Positions 1-9,485 of a stretch of DNA of 64,000 nucleotides are shown here, piece by piece; the stretch's first letter is position 1; each line of letters opens with the position of its first letter. The notes under the pieces are model-generated. The model worked only from the letters and a program-made list of their open reading frames with translations. It had not been told where the DNA came from and did not search any database. The position numbers and the translations under genes are program-made. This DNA comes from Pontibacter flavimaris (GTDB lineage: Bacteria; Bacteroidota; Bacteroidia; Cytophagales; Hymenobacteraceae): positions 223,078 to 287,077 of the forward strand of contig NZ_LVWA01000009.1 in NCBI RefSeq assembly GCF_001907195.1, read 5' to 3'.

Positions 1-1498
1 GTTGGTTGCTCTTAAAGTTTCGGGAGGACAATGCCGCGTGCTCTAAATCGAAGGCCAGTGGGAAAGTCCAGGCGGAGATATCGTAGAAAAGGCTGTCCTG
101 GAAAGTGGTGCGCTTCTCGAACATCGCCTCAATCAGCCTGTGCTGCGGCTGCCCTGTCGGGATGATGTAGGCATTCTCCGGCGTATAGGTAACATTGTCT
201 ATTTTAAAACTCTCCTTCGGACGGTATACTTCTATCTGGTGCTGTTTGATGATCTCGGCCAGGTGGTAAGCCCGCGCCTTGTCCATCTCAGAGCCAAACA
301 CATAGGCCTTCGTCTTCGCCTTCTTCGCCTCATCCAGGGCGTTTTTGTAGAAATCACGCTGATGCGCCAGCAACTCCTCGCGCATGGCCTGCGCCGCCTC
401 CAGCGTGGATAGGGTAGTGGTAAACTGGTTGCGGATGGTGAACGGGAACGTCAGCACCCCGTTCACGCTTTCCTGCGCATGCCCGCGCGAGCTGGCTTGC
501 TCGAAAAGTATACCCACGGCGCCGTTCACGTCCGGGTATGTGGAGCCTTTGCCGTAGTAAAAGTCGTCGTAGCTCTCCTCTGTATAGTAAAACGAGCCGA
601 TCTTATCCAGTGCCTTGGCGTGGTAGGTGCCGATCTTCTGCGTCAGTTTAAAGTTGCTCTCCGGCGTGAGCGGGTTGTTGCGGCTCGGGATGCCCGGCTG
701 GAAGAAGAACGTGGCGTTGGTGCCCATCTCGTGGTGGTCCGTCAGCACGTTCGGCTTCCACTCGTGGAACTTGGCCAGCCTGCCCTGCGACTCCGGGTGC
801 TGCAGCGGAAGCCAGTCGCGGTTCAGGTCGAACCAGTAGTGGTTGGTGCGGCCGCGCGGCCATACTTCATCAAACTCGGCGCTGTTAGGGTCGGTAACCA
901 GGTTTTTGCTGCGGTGCGAGTTCACCCAGCTGGCAAAGCGGTTCATGCCGTCGGGGTTGATGGAGGGGTCTATAAGTATGATCGTCTCATCCAGTAGCTT
1001 CTCTATCTCCGGCCCCTGCGCGGCGGCCAGGTGGTACACGGCCAGCAGGGAAGCGTTGCTGCCGCTGGGTTCGTTACCGTGCACGCTGTAGCCCATCCAC
1101 ACCACGGCCGGCATATCATTTATGCGTAGGCTACCCGACTTTTCCGGGTCTGTGAGCTGGCGGTGCTGCTCCTTTATCTGCTCAATGTTCTGGTGGTTTT
1201 CAGGCGAGGTGATGGTGAGCAAATACAGCGGGCGGTTCTCGTGGGTGCGGCCATACTCTACCATGCTGATCCGGTCTGATACAACGGCCATCTGGCGCAT
1301 GAACATCACCAACTGGTCGTGGCTGGCGTGCCACTCGCCCACATTATAGCCCAGGATATCTTTAGGCGTGGGGATGTTGTTGTTATAGCTGATCTCGGCA
1401 GGCAGGTAGTAGGAGAGCGGCGTCTCGGGTTGCTGCGCCACCACGGCAGGGCTAAGGCCCAGCATAGCCGCCACAGCAAGTACGCGTAGGTTTTTCAT
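1..1498 (-). CDS. Secreted M14-family zinc carboxypeptidase, 5' part (runs off the left edge)
   Basis: The reverse strand reads from an ATG at 1498 through at least 499 codons without a stop and leaves the window. It starts with a signal peptide (MKNLRVLAVAAMLGLSPAVVAQ). Family marks are HGNEPSG at residues 140-146, where His140 and Glu143 are the expected zinc ligands, NPDG at 181-184, LNRDW at 225-229 and DHHEMG at 254-259. M14 enzymes remove C-terminal residues from peptides or split cell-wall peptides. Bacteroidota members of this kind are usually over 800 residues long with a poorly described C-terminal half, so about half may be missing here. It is probably periplasmic or secreted and takes part in peptide scavenging. 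The exact substrate cannot be read from the sequence. Confidence 0.88.
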   Translation of the reverse strand, partial: MKNLRVLAVAAMLGLSPAVVAQQPETPLSYYLPAEISYNNNIPTPKDILGYNVGEWHASHDQLVMFMRQMAVVSDRISMVEYGRTHENRPLYLLTITSPENHQNIEQIKEQHRQLTDPEKSGSLRINDMPAVVWMGYSVHGNEPSGSNASLLAVYHLAAAQGPEIEKLLDETIILIDPSINPDGMNRFASWVNSHRSKNLVTDPNSAEFDEVWPRGRTNHYWFDLNRDWLPLQHPESQGRLAKFHEWKPNVLTDHHEMGTNATFFFQPGIPSRNNPLTPESNFKLTQKIGTYHAKALDKIGSFYYTEESYDDFYYGKGSTYPDVNGAVGILFEQASSRGHAQESVNGVLTFPFTIRNQFTTTLSTLEAAQAMREELLAHQRDFYKNALDEAKKAKTKAYVFGSEMDKARAYHLAEIIKQHQIEVYRPKESFKIDNVTYTPENAYIIPTGQPQHRLIEAMFEKRTTFQDSLFYDISAWTFPLAFDLEHAALSSRNFKSNQ

Positions 1499-2401
1499 GA
1501 GTAAGGGTGAAGTATAAGGTTAGATATTTGGTTGCTCCTGCAATTTCCTGTTTTGCCGAGGCTTTTGCAAGTATAAATTACCATGATGTGGTACAGCAAA
1601 TTTAGCTTTGTGGCTCCACAAACAGTACAAGTCTTTGTGGCGCTGCAGATGCTGGCCTAGTTATACTTTGTTCGCTTATGCGGCTGGTTATCAGGGATCA
1701 GCAGAACCTGAGCTTTTCCTGTTTGCCCTTTCTATACTTTCCTTCACCCTTCTGTGCAGTGGCTATACTCCCGATAGTTGTTGCTGCCAAAGTATAAAAC
1801 TACTGCTTGCCCAGGCTACAGGAACTATAAAACCATGCTTTAAAGTGCTGGGATTAAAAAAATAAATATTTATAAGGATCAATAATTCAGTGCAATTACA
1901 GGATAGGCACGTGGTGAGAAACTAGGCTGGAATGTATGTAATTCCTTATGCGACTAAACTACAGGAGTTTATAGCAGAATAAAGGTGTGCAATTCTGATA
2001 CTTTATATATAATTTTTGTAATAAATAGTAGGCGGAAGACGAAACAAAATATAGCCGCAAGGGTATAAGTTCTTTAAATAGTAAAATAAACTATAGAAAT
2101 AGGACATGTATGACTGTTTACGCAGCCTTTCACTGCAAGCGCGGCGCTCCATAAGGCCCAGCTGACGTGAAGTAGCCCTTAGAAACTCTCTTTTTACGCG
2201 CTCCTTCAGCCTTACAATACTGGTTAATATAATTTAGCCAATCTGCAATAGGGTTTAAGCTGTTAAAAAAGGCTGGTAAACCTATTGCCCAGCCATGTTT
2301 TGCCCTACTGTAAAGTATTTAAGCTTTCAATCCACCTGACCTTTTTATCAACCAAGGCCAAAGCGACACAGCCTTAAACCCACGCATTATCCCCTAAATT
2401 T
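1499..2401. other. Gene-free spacer, 0.9 kb
   Basis: An AT-rich stretch between the divergent M14 gene and the large surface-protein gene. It has at least four copies of the TATACTT/AAGTATA word between 1500 and 1800. I see no convincing coding region: the one open frame (1608-1865) has no family resemblance and is rich in Cys, Tyr and Leu from read-through of AT-rich DNA. A -7-like TAAGCTTT at 2320 has TTTG 17 bases upstream, which is short for a Bacteroidota promoter, so it is not called. Confidence 0.6.
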
Positions 2402-5400
2402 ATGAAACAACGTTTTACTCAGTTGATTGCCAAAGCCATCAGCGCCCGCCTTGGCAAAGTTTACTTAACCAGTTGGCTGCTCCTGCTTTTCCTGATGATG
2501 GGGAATGTGGCGTGGGGGCAGAATATTACATCTGTTACTCCTCCGTGCTTCACAGCTGGTACTGCTACTCAAATCACGATAGTTGGGAGCCTAAATAATA
2601 GACCAGGTACTGTATTCCTTCAACTCTCATATGATAATACGTTTCCTGCTGGATTTACTGAGTTGACTCCTATAAGTAACACTAACTCAACCGCTACTTT
2701 CAACGTCCCAGCAAACGCACTTACACAGCAAAGTACTTTATATGTAAGAGCAAGAGTTAGCTCAGGTAATAGCGGTAATTTTAGTACAGGTAACATTCTC
2801 AGTATAAATCCAACTCCTACTCTGAGCAGTACGCTGACACCGGCTGCTATCTGCAGTGGAGCAACCTTTACTTATAACCCTACCAGTGCTGTAACAGGAA
2901 CAACTTTTAATTGGACGCGTAATTCCCCGGCGGGTATATCGGGCGGGGCAACAAACGGCTCGGGTGATATTAGTCAAGCATTAATAAACACAACCGCTAA
3001 CCCTATAGACGTTACTTTTACTTATACATTAGCAGCAAATGATTGTAATAATACCCAAAATGTGGTAGTTAGAGTCAATCCTACTCCGTCTGCACCAACA
3101 AATGCCACAGCAAGTCCATCAACTCATTGTGGGGCCGGGTCATCCACATTGATTGCTACACCGGGAGCAAACAGTAACACTATCCGCTGGTACAATGCAC
3201 TTACTGGTGGCACCCTGTTAGCAACCGGTAATAGTTACTCAACCGGCAACCTTACAACCACTACAACTTTCTATGCAACAAGCTTCAATACCGCTACCGG
3301 CTGTGAAAGTACCACAAGAACGGCTGTAACGGTTACAGTAAACCCTTTACCAGCTACTCCTACCAATGTAGCTGCCAACCCAACAACACTTTGTGGTCCT
3401 GGAACCGTGACTCTGAGCGCCGCCACTGGCACTAACGGCACGAACGTGCGATGGTACACTGTATCAAGTGGGGGCACGGCGTTTGCCACTGGCACAAGCA
3501 TAAGTCGTTCTGTTAGCGCCACCACAGCCTTCTACGCAGCCAGCTACAATACAACAACACAGTGCGAAAGCACAAGAGTGCCGGTAACGGTAACAGTTAG
3601 CCCTGTACCTGGAACGCCTACAGTGCAGGCCCCAGCTCCAATTTGCGGCCCTGGCAGCGTAACGCTTTCTGCCACATTGGGAGCAAACAGTACAACAGCT
3701 CGATGGTACGATGCCCCATCAGGCGGAACTCTTTTGGCTACTGCAACCTCCTTTTCACCTTCCGTTACAGGAACTACTACATTTTATGTTTCCAGTTACA
3801 ATGCCTCTACTACATGTGAGAGTGGCAGAGTGCCTGTACAAGTCAGGGTTAACCCGGTTCCAGCAGCGCCTACTGTTACCGGAGATGCAATTTGCGATGG
3901 AGGAGAAGTAACCCTAAGTGCTACAGTTGGCTCTAACGGCAACCAGGTAAGGTGGTATACTGCTTCTAGCGGCGGCGCAGCATTTACAACGGGTAGTTCT
4001 TATACAACAACTGTTTCTGAAACAACTACTTTTTATGTAAGCAGCTACAACACTGCTACTGGTTGCGAGAGTGCCAGAGTGCAAGTTATAGCTACTGTAA
4101 TTGAAACACCAGTCGCTACGGTTATACCTGAAGGTCCGTTGGCTATTTGTAGTGGCACTACTACTGTGCTTGCTGCAGATGTAGCGCCAGCCGGTGTTGT
4201 TTATACTTACCAATGGAGTGATGAAAATGGTGTATTGATAGGAGAAACTGACCAAACTTTAACTGTTTCGGAGGCAGGTACTTACTCTGTCGTGATTACG
4301 AGCGAAGGCTTGTGTGTGAGTGAGCCATCGAATGCTGTGGTGGTAACCATACTTCCATTACCGGATGCACCAATTGCTGAACCTGTTTCACGATGCGGAC
4401 CTGGACCTGTTACTCTTACAGCTTCAGGTGCGCCAGAAGGTGGTACTTACAGGTGGTACACCGTTGCCGCAGGAGGTTCTCCTATAGCAACAGGGGCTAC
4501 TTACAACACACCTGATCTTGAATTATCAAGACTGTATTATGTTGCAGCAGTAGGAGCTGGTGACGGATGTGAAAGTCTTCGTACTCAGGTAGAGGTAACT
4601 ATTAAACCTTTGCCTGTGGCAAGCATTGCTGCCGAAACGCCAAGATGCCAGGATCCTAGTGGTACTACAACTTTCCTTCTAAACGGATTTGCAGAAAACG
4701 GGACTTTCTTGAGCTGGGAAATTGTTGGAGGTACTGCCACGGCAGTTATAATCGAAAATGCAGACAACGATTTCACACCGCAGGTTAATGTGACGGGTTC
4801 AGGAACAGTGCGAGTGCAGCTAACTGTAAATAGTGACAATGATTGTGGAGCTGACACTGATGTAATAGTATTAGAAGCCTATCCTCTACCACCTACTGTT
4901 GCTGTTAATGTGGCGCCAGTTGACCGTTGCGGGCCAGGCGAAGTAACACTAAATATTTCTAATGCCTCTACTACTTTTACTTATAATTGGTACAACGCAG
5001 CCAATGAACTTGTATTTACAGGCACAAGTTACACAACAAGTATAAATCAGACTACCCCATTCTTTATAGCTGTTACAGGAACAGGGAACTGCGAGAACCC
5101 TCAGCGCACTGAAGTTGTAGCTACAGTAAATCCGATTCCAGATACTCCCACTAATGTGATGGCAAGTGCTACTTCGGTTTGCGGCTCAGAGACAGTTACA
5201 TTGAGTGCTACCGCCGGCACAAATGGCACTACAATTAGGTGGTGGAGCGCGGCAGCTGGAGGTACCCCGCTGGCGACAGGTACTAGCTATTCTCCAACAG
5301 TAAGCGCCACCACCACGTTCTATGCTTCCAGCTACAACACAGTAACACAGTGCGAGAGCGGTAGGGTACCAGTGACCGTTACGGTTAATGCTGTGCCTGC

Positions 5401-8400
5401 AGCACCAACAGTCTCTGCGCCTGCGCCTTTATGTGGGGGCGGTAGCGTGAGTCTGACAGCTGTGCTAGGCGCTAATAGCACAACCGCTCGTTGGTACAGT
5501 GCAGCCACAGACGGTGTGCTTCTCGCCACAGGCACAAGTTATAACCCAATAGTTAGTTCTACTACCACCTACTTTGTCTCTGGTTACAACGCCACCACGG
5601 GCTGCGAGAGCGGCTCCAGGGTCGCAGTGACCGTGACGGTGAATCCAGTTCCGGCTGCAGCCACCAACGTTACGGCTAGCCCTTCTGCTCTTTGTGGCTC
5701 CGGAACCTCAACCCTGAGCGCCACGCCAGGCGCCAACGGCACTACAATTAGGTGGTACAGCGCGGCAACTGGAGGCACCTTGCTGGAAACGGGTCTGAGC
5801 GTGAGCCGCTCAGTGAGCGCGAACACGACTTTCTACGCGGCCAGCTACAACGCCACCACGGGCTGCGAGAGCGGCTCCAGGGTCGCAGTGACCGTGACGG
5901 TGAATCCAGTTCCGGCTGCAGCCACCAACGTTACGGCTAGCCCTTCTGCTCTTTGTGGCTCCGGAACCTCAACCCTGAGCGCCACGCCAGGCGCCAACGG
6001 CACTACAATTAGGTGGTACAGCGCGGCAACTGGAGGCACCTTGCTGGAAACGGGTCTGAGCGTGAGCCGCTCAGTGAGCGCGAACACGACTTTCTACGCG
6101 GCCAGCTACAACGCCACCACGGGCTGCGAGAGCGGCTCCAGGGTCGCAGTGACCGTAACTGTTAACCCGCTGACAACAGTTAGCTTCACAGGACTCACAG
6201 CTGGTCAGATATTATATACCGGGGAAAATAGCGTGACGCTGAGGGGTTCACCTGCTGGAGGAACCTTCACGTCATCAACCGGACGTGGTATTACTTTAAC
6301 TAATGGGGTTTATTCCTTCTCTCCTTGCGCGGCAGGGGCTGGACAGCATACTATCACCTACAGCTTCACTAATAGTAGTGGTTGCACAAGTTCTGTATCT
6401 AGAACAGTTACCGTACGTGAGTCTCAGTATAGGGTGCTGGTAATGTCTACCCCGAAACCATTCTGCCAAGGCGATAATGTGTCGCATGAAGCTTATGTAG
6501 TTAGAGATGCAGAGTCTATTATTTACCCATACTTAACTGATGCGAATGGTAATCCAGTAGACGAGAATAATAACCCTATTGGTCCGCAGCAGTTACCTGT
6601 TGCTAACCTTAATTACCCTTTCCCTCCAAATACACCTGAAATTATTAAGCAGAATGCATATAGGTATTTTAACCCTATAATTAATAGTGGGGTAAGGGTA
6701 AACGATGCTAACTCACCAATTGCATTCACCTATCAGTGGACTAAGAATCAGGATAATATAATAGGTCCTGGTCGGGTTATCTTCGATAACGCAGGTTTAT
6801 CTTCCCTAGATTACTATGCTGTATATGTTACTTCTTCAGGTACGTGTCCAAGTATGAGCTCTGTTCTATCTAGCAGAACCTATACTTCTCAACTGAATGG
6901 TTATGAGATAACACTGAACGCCAGTAAAAATCCGATTTGCCCTGGCGAGGAGGTAACCTTTACAGCAACGTTAGGAGCATTTCCTTCCTGGAGTACCATC
7001 AACCTTGTGCTGGAGTGGCAAGTGAATGGGTTTACACAAGCCACCACTAGCTATTCTGGTAACGCAGATGCATTGTCTTGGACAACAGCTGGTCCAAATG
7101 GAGGATTTGTACAGGGCGATGTGGTGACTATTGTTTTTAAGTCTGACGTTGATAGTCAGGACCGAGCAAATAGTAAATGTGCGGGAGGGACAAACTCCTC
7201 TGCTGTCACAATGAACGTGAACGTTGTGCCATCTATAAGTAGTGTCTCCGTAAGTCCAACTTGCGTAGGCAGTACAGCTACGCTATCCGTAAACGCAGCG
7301 GGTACAGGTCTTACTTACCAGTGGTACAAGCGCGCCAGCGATAGTTCAAACAGTTCGGGAAGCCCATTAACTAATGGCGATAGGATTTCTGGTGCCAACG
7401 CTGCTACGCTTAACATTGCTAATGCTACCGCTTCTGATGCAGGCTTATACTATGTGGTTGTAACAGGTACCTGTCCACCTGTGCTTACATCTGATGATCT
7501 ACAGCTAAATGTTACTCCTGCTCCTTTAACACAGACTGTAACGGGAGGCGGAGAGCGATGTGCTAATAGCCCAGGTGTAGCAATTGGCTTATCAGGCTCA
7601 CAGACTGGAGTAAGCTACCAGTTGTTACGTGGCACAACTGCCGTAGGTCCTGCCGTAGCAGGTACTGGCGCTGCCATTAGCTTTGCTAACCAAACGCAGG
7701 CAGGAACTTACACTGTAGTAGCTACCACTGTAGCAAACGCAACAACAGCGGCATGTCCTCAGACTATGAGTGGCAGCGCTACCGTAAGTATCCTTTCAGT
7801 GCCAACTGTAACTGTTGATAATCCAACTGTTTGCGAAGGCACATTAGCCACAGTAACGGCAGTGCCAAGCGGAGGATCCGGCACCTACACGTCCTATATC
7901 TGGACGGTACCTTCAGGTTGGACTGATGAATTGCCAACTACAGCCAGTTTCCAAACAACAGTGCCTGGTATTTACACTGTTAAGGTTACCGACAGCAGGT
8001 CCTGCACTAGCAGTGCAGCAGCAACAAGTACAGTAACCATCAATCCTTTTGTTGATCCTACTGCTGAGGAGTTGCTGGTCGTAAACAATAATGGACCTAT
8101 TTCTGCATCAAATCCAATCATGCCAGGAGAGTCTATTACTGTAATTGCTAATTCACAGATTAGTGATCTTGGCTTGAGTGCTGAGTATATCTGGGAAATT
8201 GGAAACGAAGAGACAAATGAGTGGGGAGAGCCAATTTCAACCAATGACAATTCACTTACCATTAGAGAGGTAGAGCCAGGAGAATTTGATGTAAGGGTGA
8301 CCATCAACCCAATCAGTAACGGTGAATTCTGCTTTAATCAGTTAGTTCTTGTGACAGCTGCCCCTCTAGTTCCCCTCCCAGTAGAGATCATCTACTTCAC

Positions 8401-8932
8401 GGCGGCTAAACAAGGGCACAATGTGCTGCTGGAGTGGGCCACAGCCTCTGAGGAGAACAACACCGGCTTCGAGGTGCAGGTGTCGCAAGACGGGTTCAAC
8501 TTCCGTAAGCTGGATTTCGTGCCGACAAAGAACGGCAACACGGTCATCAAGCAGCTGTACCAGTATACTGACAAGGAGAATGGCAAGCGCGGCACCCGCT
8601 ACTACCGCCTGAAGCAGGTTGATGAGGATGGCAGGTTCGAGTACTTCACTACCAAGGCCGTAACCTTTACGGAGGTGGCCAGCAAGGTGAAAGCCTTCCC
8701 GAACCCCTTCACCACCAAGGTAACGCTGGACATAGCAGCCGAGAACAGCGGACAGGTGCAGGTAACCATGTGGAATGCCGTGGGTCGCCAGCTAATGGAG
8801 CGCACCGTGGAGGTGGAAGAGGGATTCAACACCGTAAGCCTCGACATGAACGGGAACCTGCCGCACGGGGTATACTTCCTCCGGGTGTACCTGGACGGCA
8901 AGATGCACCAGCTCAAGATGCTGAAAGAGTAA
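2402..8932 (+). CDS. Giant Ig-repeat surface protein with type IX secretion tail (2176 aa)
   Basis: A signal peptide (hydrophobic LLLLFLMMG, then AWGQ) is followed by about ten Ig-like modules of roughly 87 residues between residues 220 and 1260. Each module has a Cys-Gly start, a central RWY, a TTFYASSYN-type strand and a CES...VTVTVNP end, as in the CHU_C-associated Ig-like domain. PKD/Ig-like segments with no clear repeat follow. Residues from about 1990 form an LPVEIIYF module and then a Por-secretion (T9SS type A) tail with FPNPF and a final KMLKE. In this family the tail directs export across the outer membrane and attachment or release at the surface. The role is probably adhesion or gliding, but no ligand can be inferred. 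Most of the gene is AT-richer than its neighbours and poor in the TATACTT word, whereas modules 9-10 and the C-terminus are GC-rich. Confidence 0.88.
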   Translation: MKQRFTQLIAKAISARLGKVYLTSWLLLLFLMMGNVAWGQNITSVTPPCFTAGTATQITIVGSLNNRPGTVFLQLSYDNTFPAGFTELTPISNTNSTATFNVPANALTQQSTLYVRARVSSGNSGNFSTGNILSINPTPTLSSTLTPAAICSGATFTYNPTSAVTGTTFNWTRNSPAGISGGATNGSGDISQALINTTANPIDVTFTYTLAANDCNNTQNVVVRVNPTPSAPTNATASPSTHCGAGSSTLIATPGANSNTIRWYNALTGGTLLATGNSYSTGNLTTTTTFYATSFNTATGCESTTRTAVTVTVNPLPATPTNVAANPTTLCGPGTVTLSAATGTNGTNVRWYTVSSGGTAFATGTSISRSVSATTAFYAASYNTTTQCESTRVPVTVTVSPVPGTPTVQAPAPICGPGSVTLSATLGANSTTARWYDAPSGGTLLATATSFSPSVTGTTTFYVSSYNASTTCESGRVPVQVRVNPVPAAPTVTGDAICDGGEVTLSATVGSNGNQVRWYTASSGGAAFTTGSSYTTTVSETTTFYVSSYNTATGCESARVQVIATVIETPVATVIPEGPLAICSGTTTVLAADVAPAGVVYTYQWSDENGVLIGETDQTLTVSEAGTYSVVITSEGLCVSEPSNAVVVTILPLPDAPIAEPVSRCGPGPVTLTASGAPEGGTYRWYTVAAGGSPIATGATYNTPDLELSRLYYVAAVGAGDGCESLRTQVEVTIKPLPVASIAAETPRCQDPSGTTTFLLNGFAENGTFLSWEIVGGTATAVIIENADNDFTPQVNVTGSGTVRVQLTVNSDNDCGADTDVIVLEAYPLPPTVAVNVAPVDRCGPGEVTLNISNASTTFTYNWYNAANELVFTGTSYTTSINQTTPFFIAVTGTGNCENPQRTEVVATVNPIPDTPTNVMASATSVCGSETVTLSATAGTNGTTIRWWSAAAGGTPLATGTSYSPTVSATTTFYASSYNTVTQCESGRVPVTVTVNAVPAAPTVSAPAPLCGGGSVSLTAVLGANSTTARWYSAATDGVLLATGTSYNPIVSSTTTYFVSGYNATTGCESGSRVAVTVTVNPVPAAATNVTASPSALCGSGTSTLSATPGANGTTIRWYSAATGGTLLETGLSVSRSVSANTTFYAASYNATTGCESGSRVAVTVTVNPVPAAATNVTASPSALCGSGTSTLSATPGANGTTIRWYSAATGGTLLETGLSVSRSVSANTTFYAASYNATTGCESGSRVAVTVTVNPLTTVSFTGLTAGQILYTGENSVTLRGSPAGGTFTSSTGRGITLTNGVYSFSPCAAGAGQHTITYSFTNSSGCTSSVSRTVTVRESQYRVLVMSTPKPFCQGDNVSHEAYVVRDAESIIYPYLTDANGNPVDENNNPIGPQQLPVANLNYPFPPNTPEIIKQNAYRYFNPIINSGVRVNDANSPIAFTYQWTKNQDNIIGPGRVIFDNAGLSSLDYYAVYVTSSGTCPSMSSVLSSRTYTSQLNGYEITLNASKNPICPGEEVTFTATLGAFPSWSTINLVLEWQVNGFTQATTSYSGNADALSWTTAGPNGGFVQGDVVTIVFKSDVDSQDRANSKCAGGTNSSAVTMNVNVVPSISSVSVSPTCVGSTATLSVNAAGTGLTYQWYKRASDSSNSSGSPLTNGDRISGANAATLNIANATASDAGLYYVVVTGTCPPVLTSDDLQLNVTPAPLTQTVTGGGERCANSPGVAIGLSGSQTGVSYQLLRGTTAVGPAVAGTGAAISFANQTQAGTYTVVATTVANATTAACPQTMSGSATVSILSVPTVTVDNPTVCEGTLATVTAVPSGGSGTYTSYIWTVPSGWTDELPTTASFQTTVPGIYTVKVTDSRSCTSSAAATSTVTINPFVDPTAEELLVVNNNGPISASNPIMPGESITVIANSQISDLGLSAEYIWEIGNEETNEWGEPISTNDNSLTIREVEPGEFDVRVTINPISNGEFCFNQLVLVTAAPLVPLPVEIIYFTAAKQGHNVLLEWATASEENNTGFEVQVSQDGFNFRKLDFVPTKNGNTVIKQLYQYTDKENGKRGTRYYRLKQVDEDGRFEYFTTKAVTFTEVASKVKAFPNPFTTKVTLDIAAENSGQVQVTMWNAVGRQLMERTVEVEEGFNTVSLDMNGNLPHGVYFLRVYLDGKMHQLKMLKE
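5585..6156 (+). repeat. Perfect tandem duplication, 261-bp period, about 2.2 copies
   Basis: Bases 5585-5895 and 5846-6156 match exactly by reading, with mismatches at 5584/5845 and 5896/6157 marking the limits. The 261-bp period is 87 codons, so the frame is kept and one whole Ig-like module of the surface protein is doubled. Perfect identity including third codon positions means a recent duplication or ongoing homogenisation. Copy number could differ between strains. Confidence 0.93.
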
Positions 8933-8989
8933 CACAGAAATTAATAGGGTTTAAAGCTGAAAGAGCCGGGTATTTTACCCGGCTCTTTT
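8372..8989 (+). repeat. C-terminal secretion cassette, copy A (partner at 10380-10991)
   Basis: From the bases encoding LPVEIIYF to past the stop codon this stretch closely matches 10380-10991. The first 200 bases are close to 90 per cent identical by eye, whereas the upstream parts of the two genes are unrelated. The match includes the AGGGTTTAAAG sequence after the stop and the GAGCCGGG terminator stem. GC content rises abruptly at the boundary. It looks like a module spread by duplication or gene conversion. Confidence 0.85.
8961..8989 (+). terminator. Intrinsic terminator of the Ig-repeat gene
   Basis: A perfect stem, AAGAGCCGGGTA at 8961-8972 pairing with 8976-8987, has a three-base loop and ends in a T run. 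It begins 28 bases after the stop codon at 8932. Confidence 0.9.
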
Positions 8990-9485
8990 GCATTTATTTT
9001 AAAATATTTTGGTGCAATATAACACAAGATGTTAATAAGTATGGATATAGGTATATATTATATAGAGTATATCGAATTAAGTATTAAATGAATGGAATAT
9101 TCATATTGATGATATACTTGTTAAATTTTGATTATTATTAAATTTAAGTGCAATTAATGATTTGTTTAGTCTAAAATTTTAATGCTTATATATATAGCCT
9201 ATCACTTTTTTGCTTTATACTTGTCTTGTCGAATAGACCATTTCTGTAATTAATAGGTAAAATTTTAAGGCAGTTAGGCACTGCCAGCAGTAGCAAACTG
9301 GTGCAATAAGAGGGAGAGCCCACTACTAAGGTTCTCCTAGCCAGGAAGCTTCTAAAGCTGGTAATATCCTGATTTAAAATAGCACGCTCAAAAGCGTGGG
9401 TAGCTTTCTATTGCCTAAAGAGTACGGAAGCAGAAGCGCAAAGTATAACCGAACCAATTTATCCAAACCCTTTAAACCCCTTTTT
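8990..9485. other. AT-rich spacer before the second surface-protein gene
   Basis: About 500 bases with no gene. The first 250 are very AT-rich. From about 9270 the GC content rises, and a 6-bp stem with CAAA loop lies at 9383-9398, so part may be an untranslated leader. I found no good TTG-N19-TAnnTTTG promoter. Confidence 0.5.

Noticed and set aside
1597..1604. TAAATTTG on the minus strand upstream of the M14 gene
   Set aside because: No TTG at 18-20 bases upstream; nearest are 14 and 23 bases away.
1608..1865. Open frame of 85 codons in the left spacer
   Set aside because: No family likeness, odd composition, and no promoter; it runs through AT-rich DNA with iterated words.
5584..6087. 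Two identical reverse-strand frames of 80 codons
   Set aside because: They are antisense shadows of the duplicated Ig modules, kept open by the codon pattern of the real gene.
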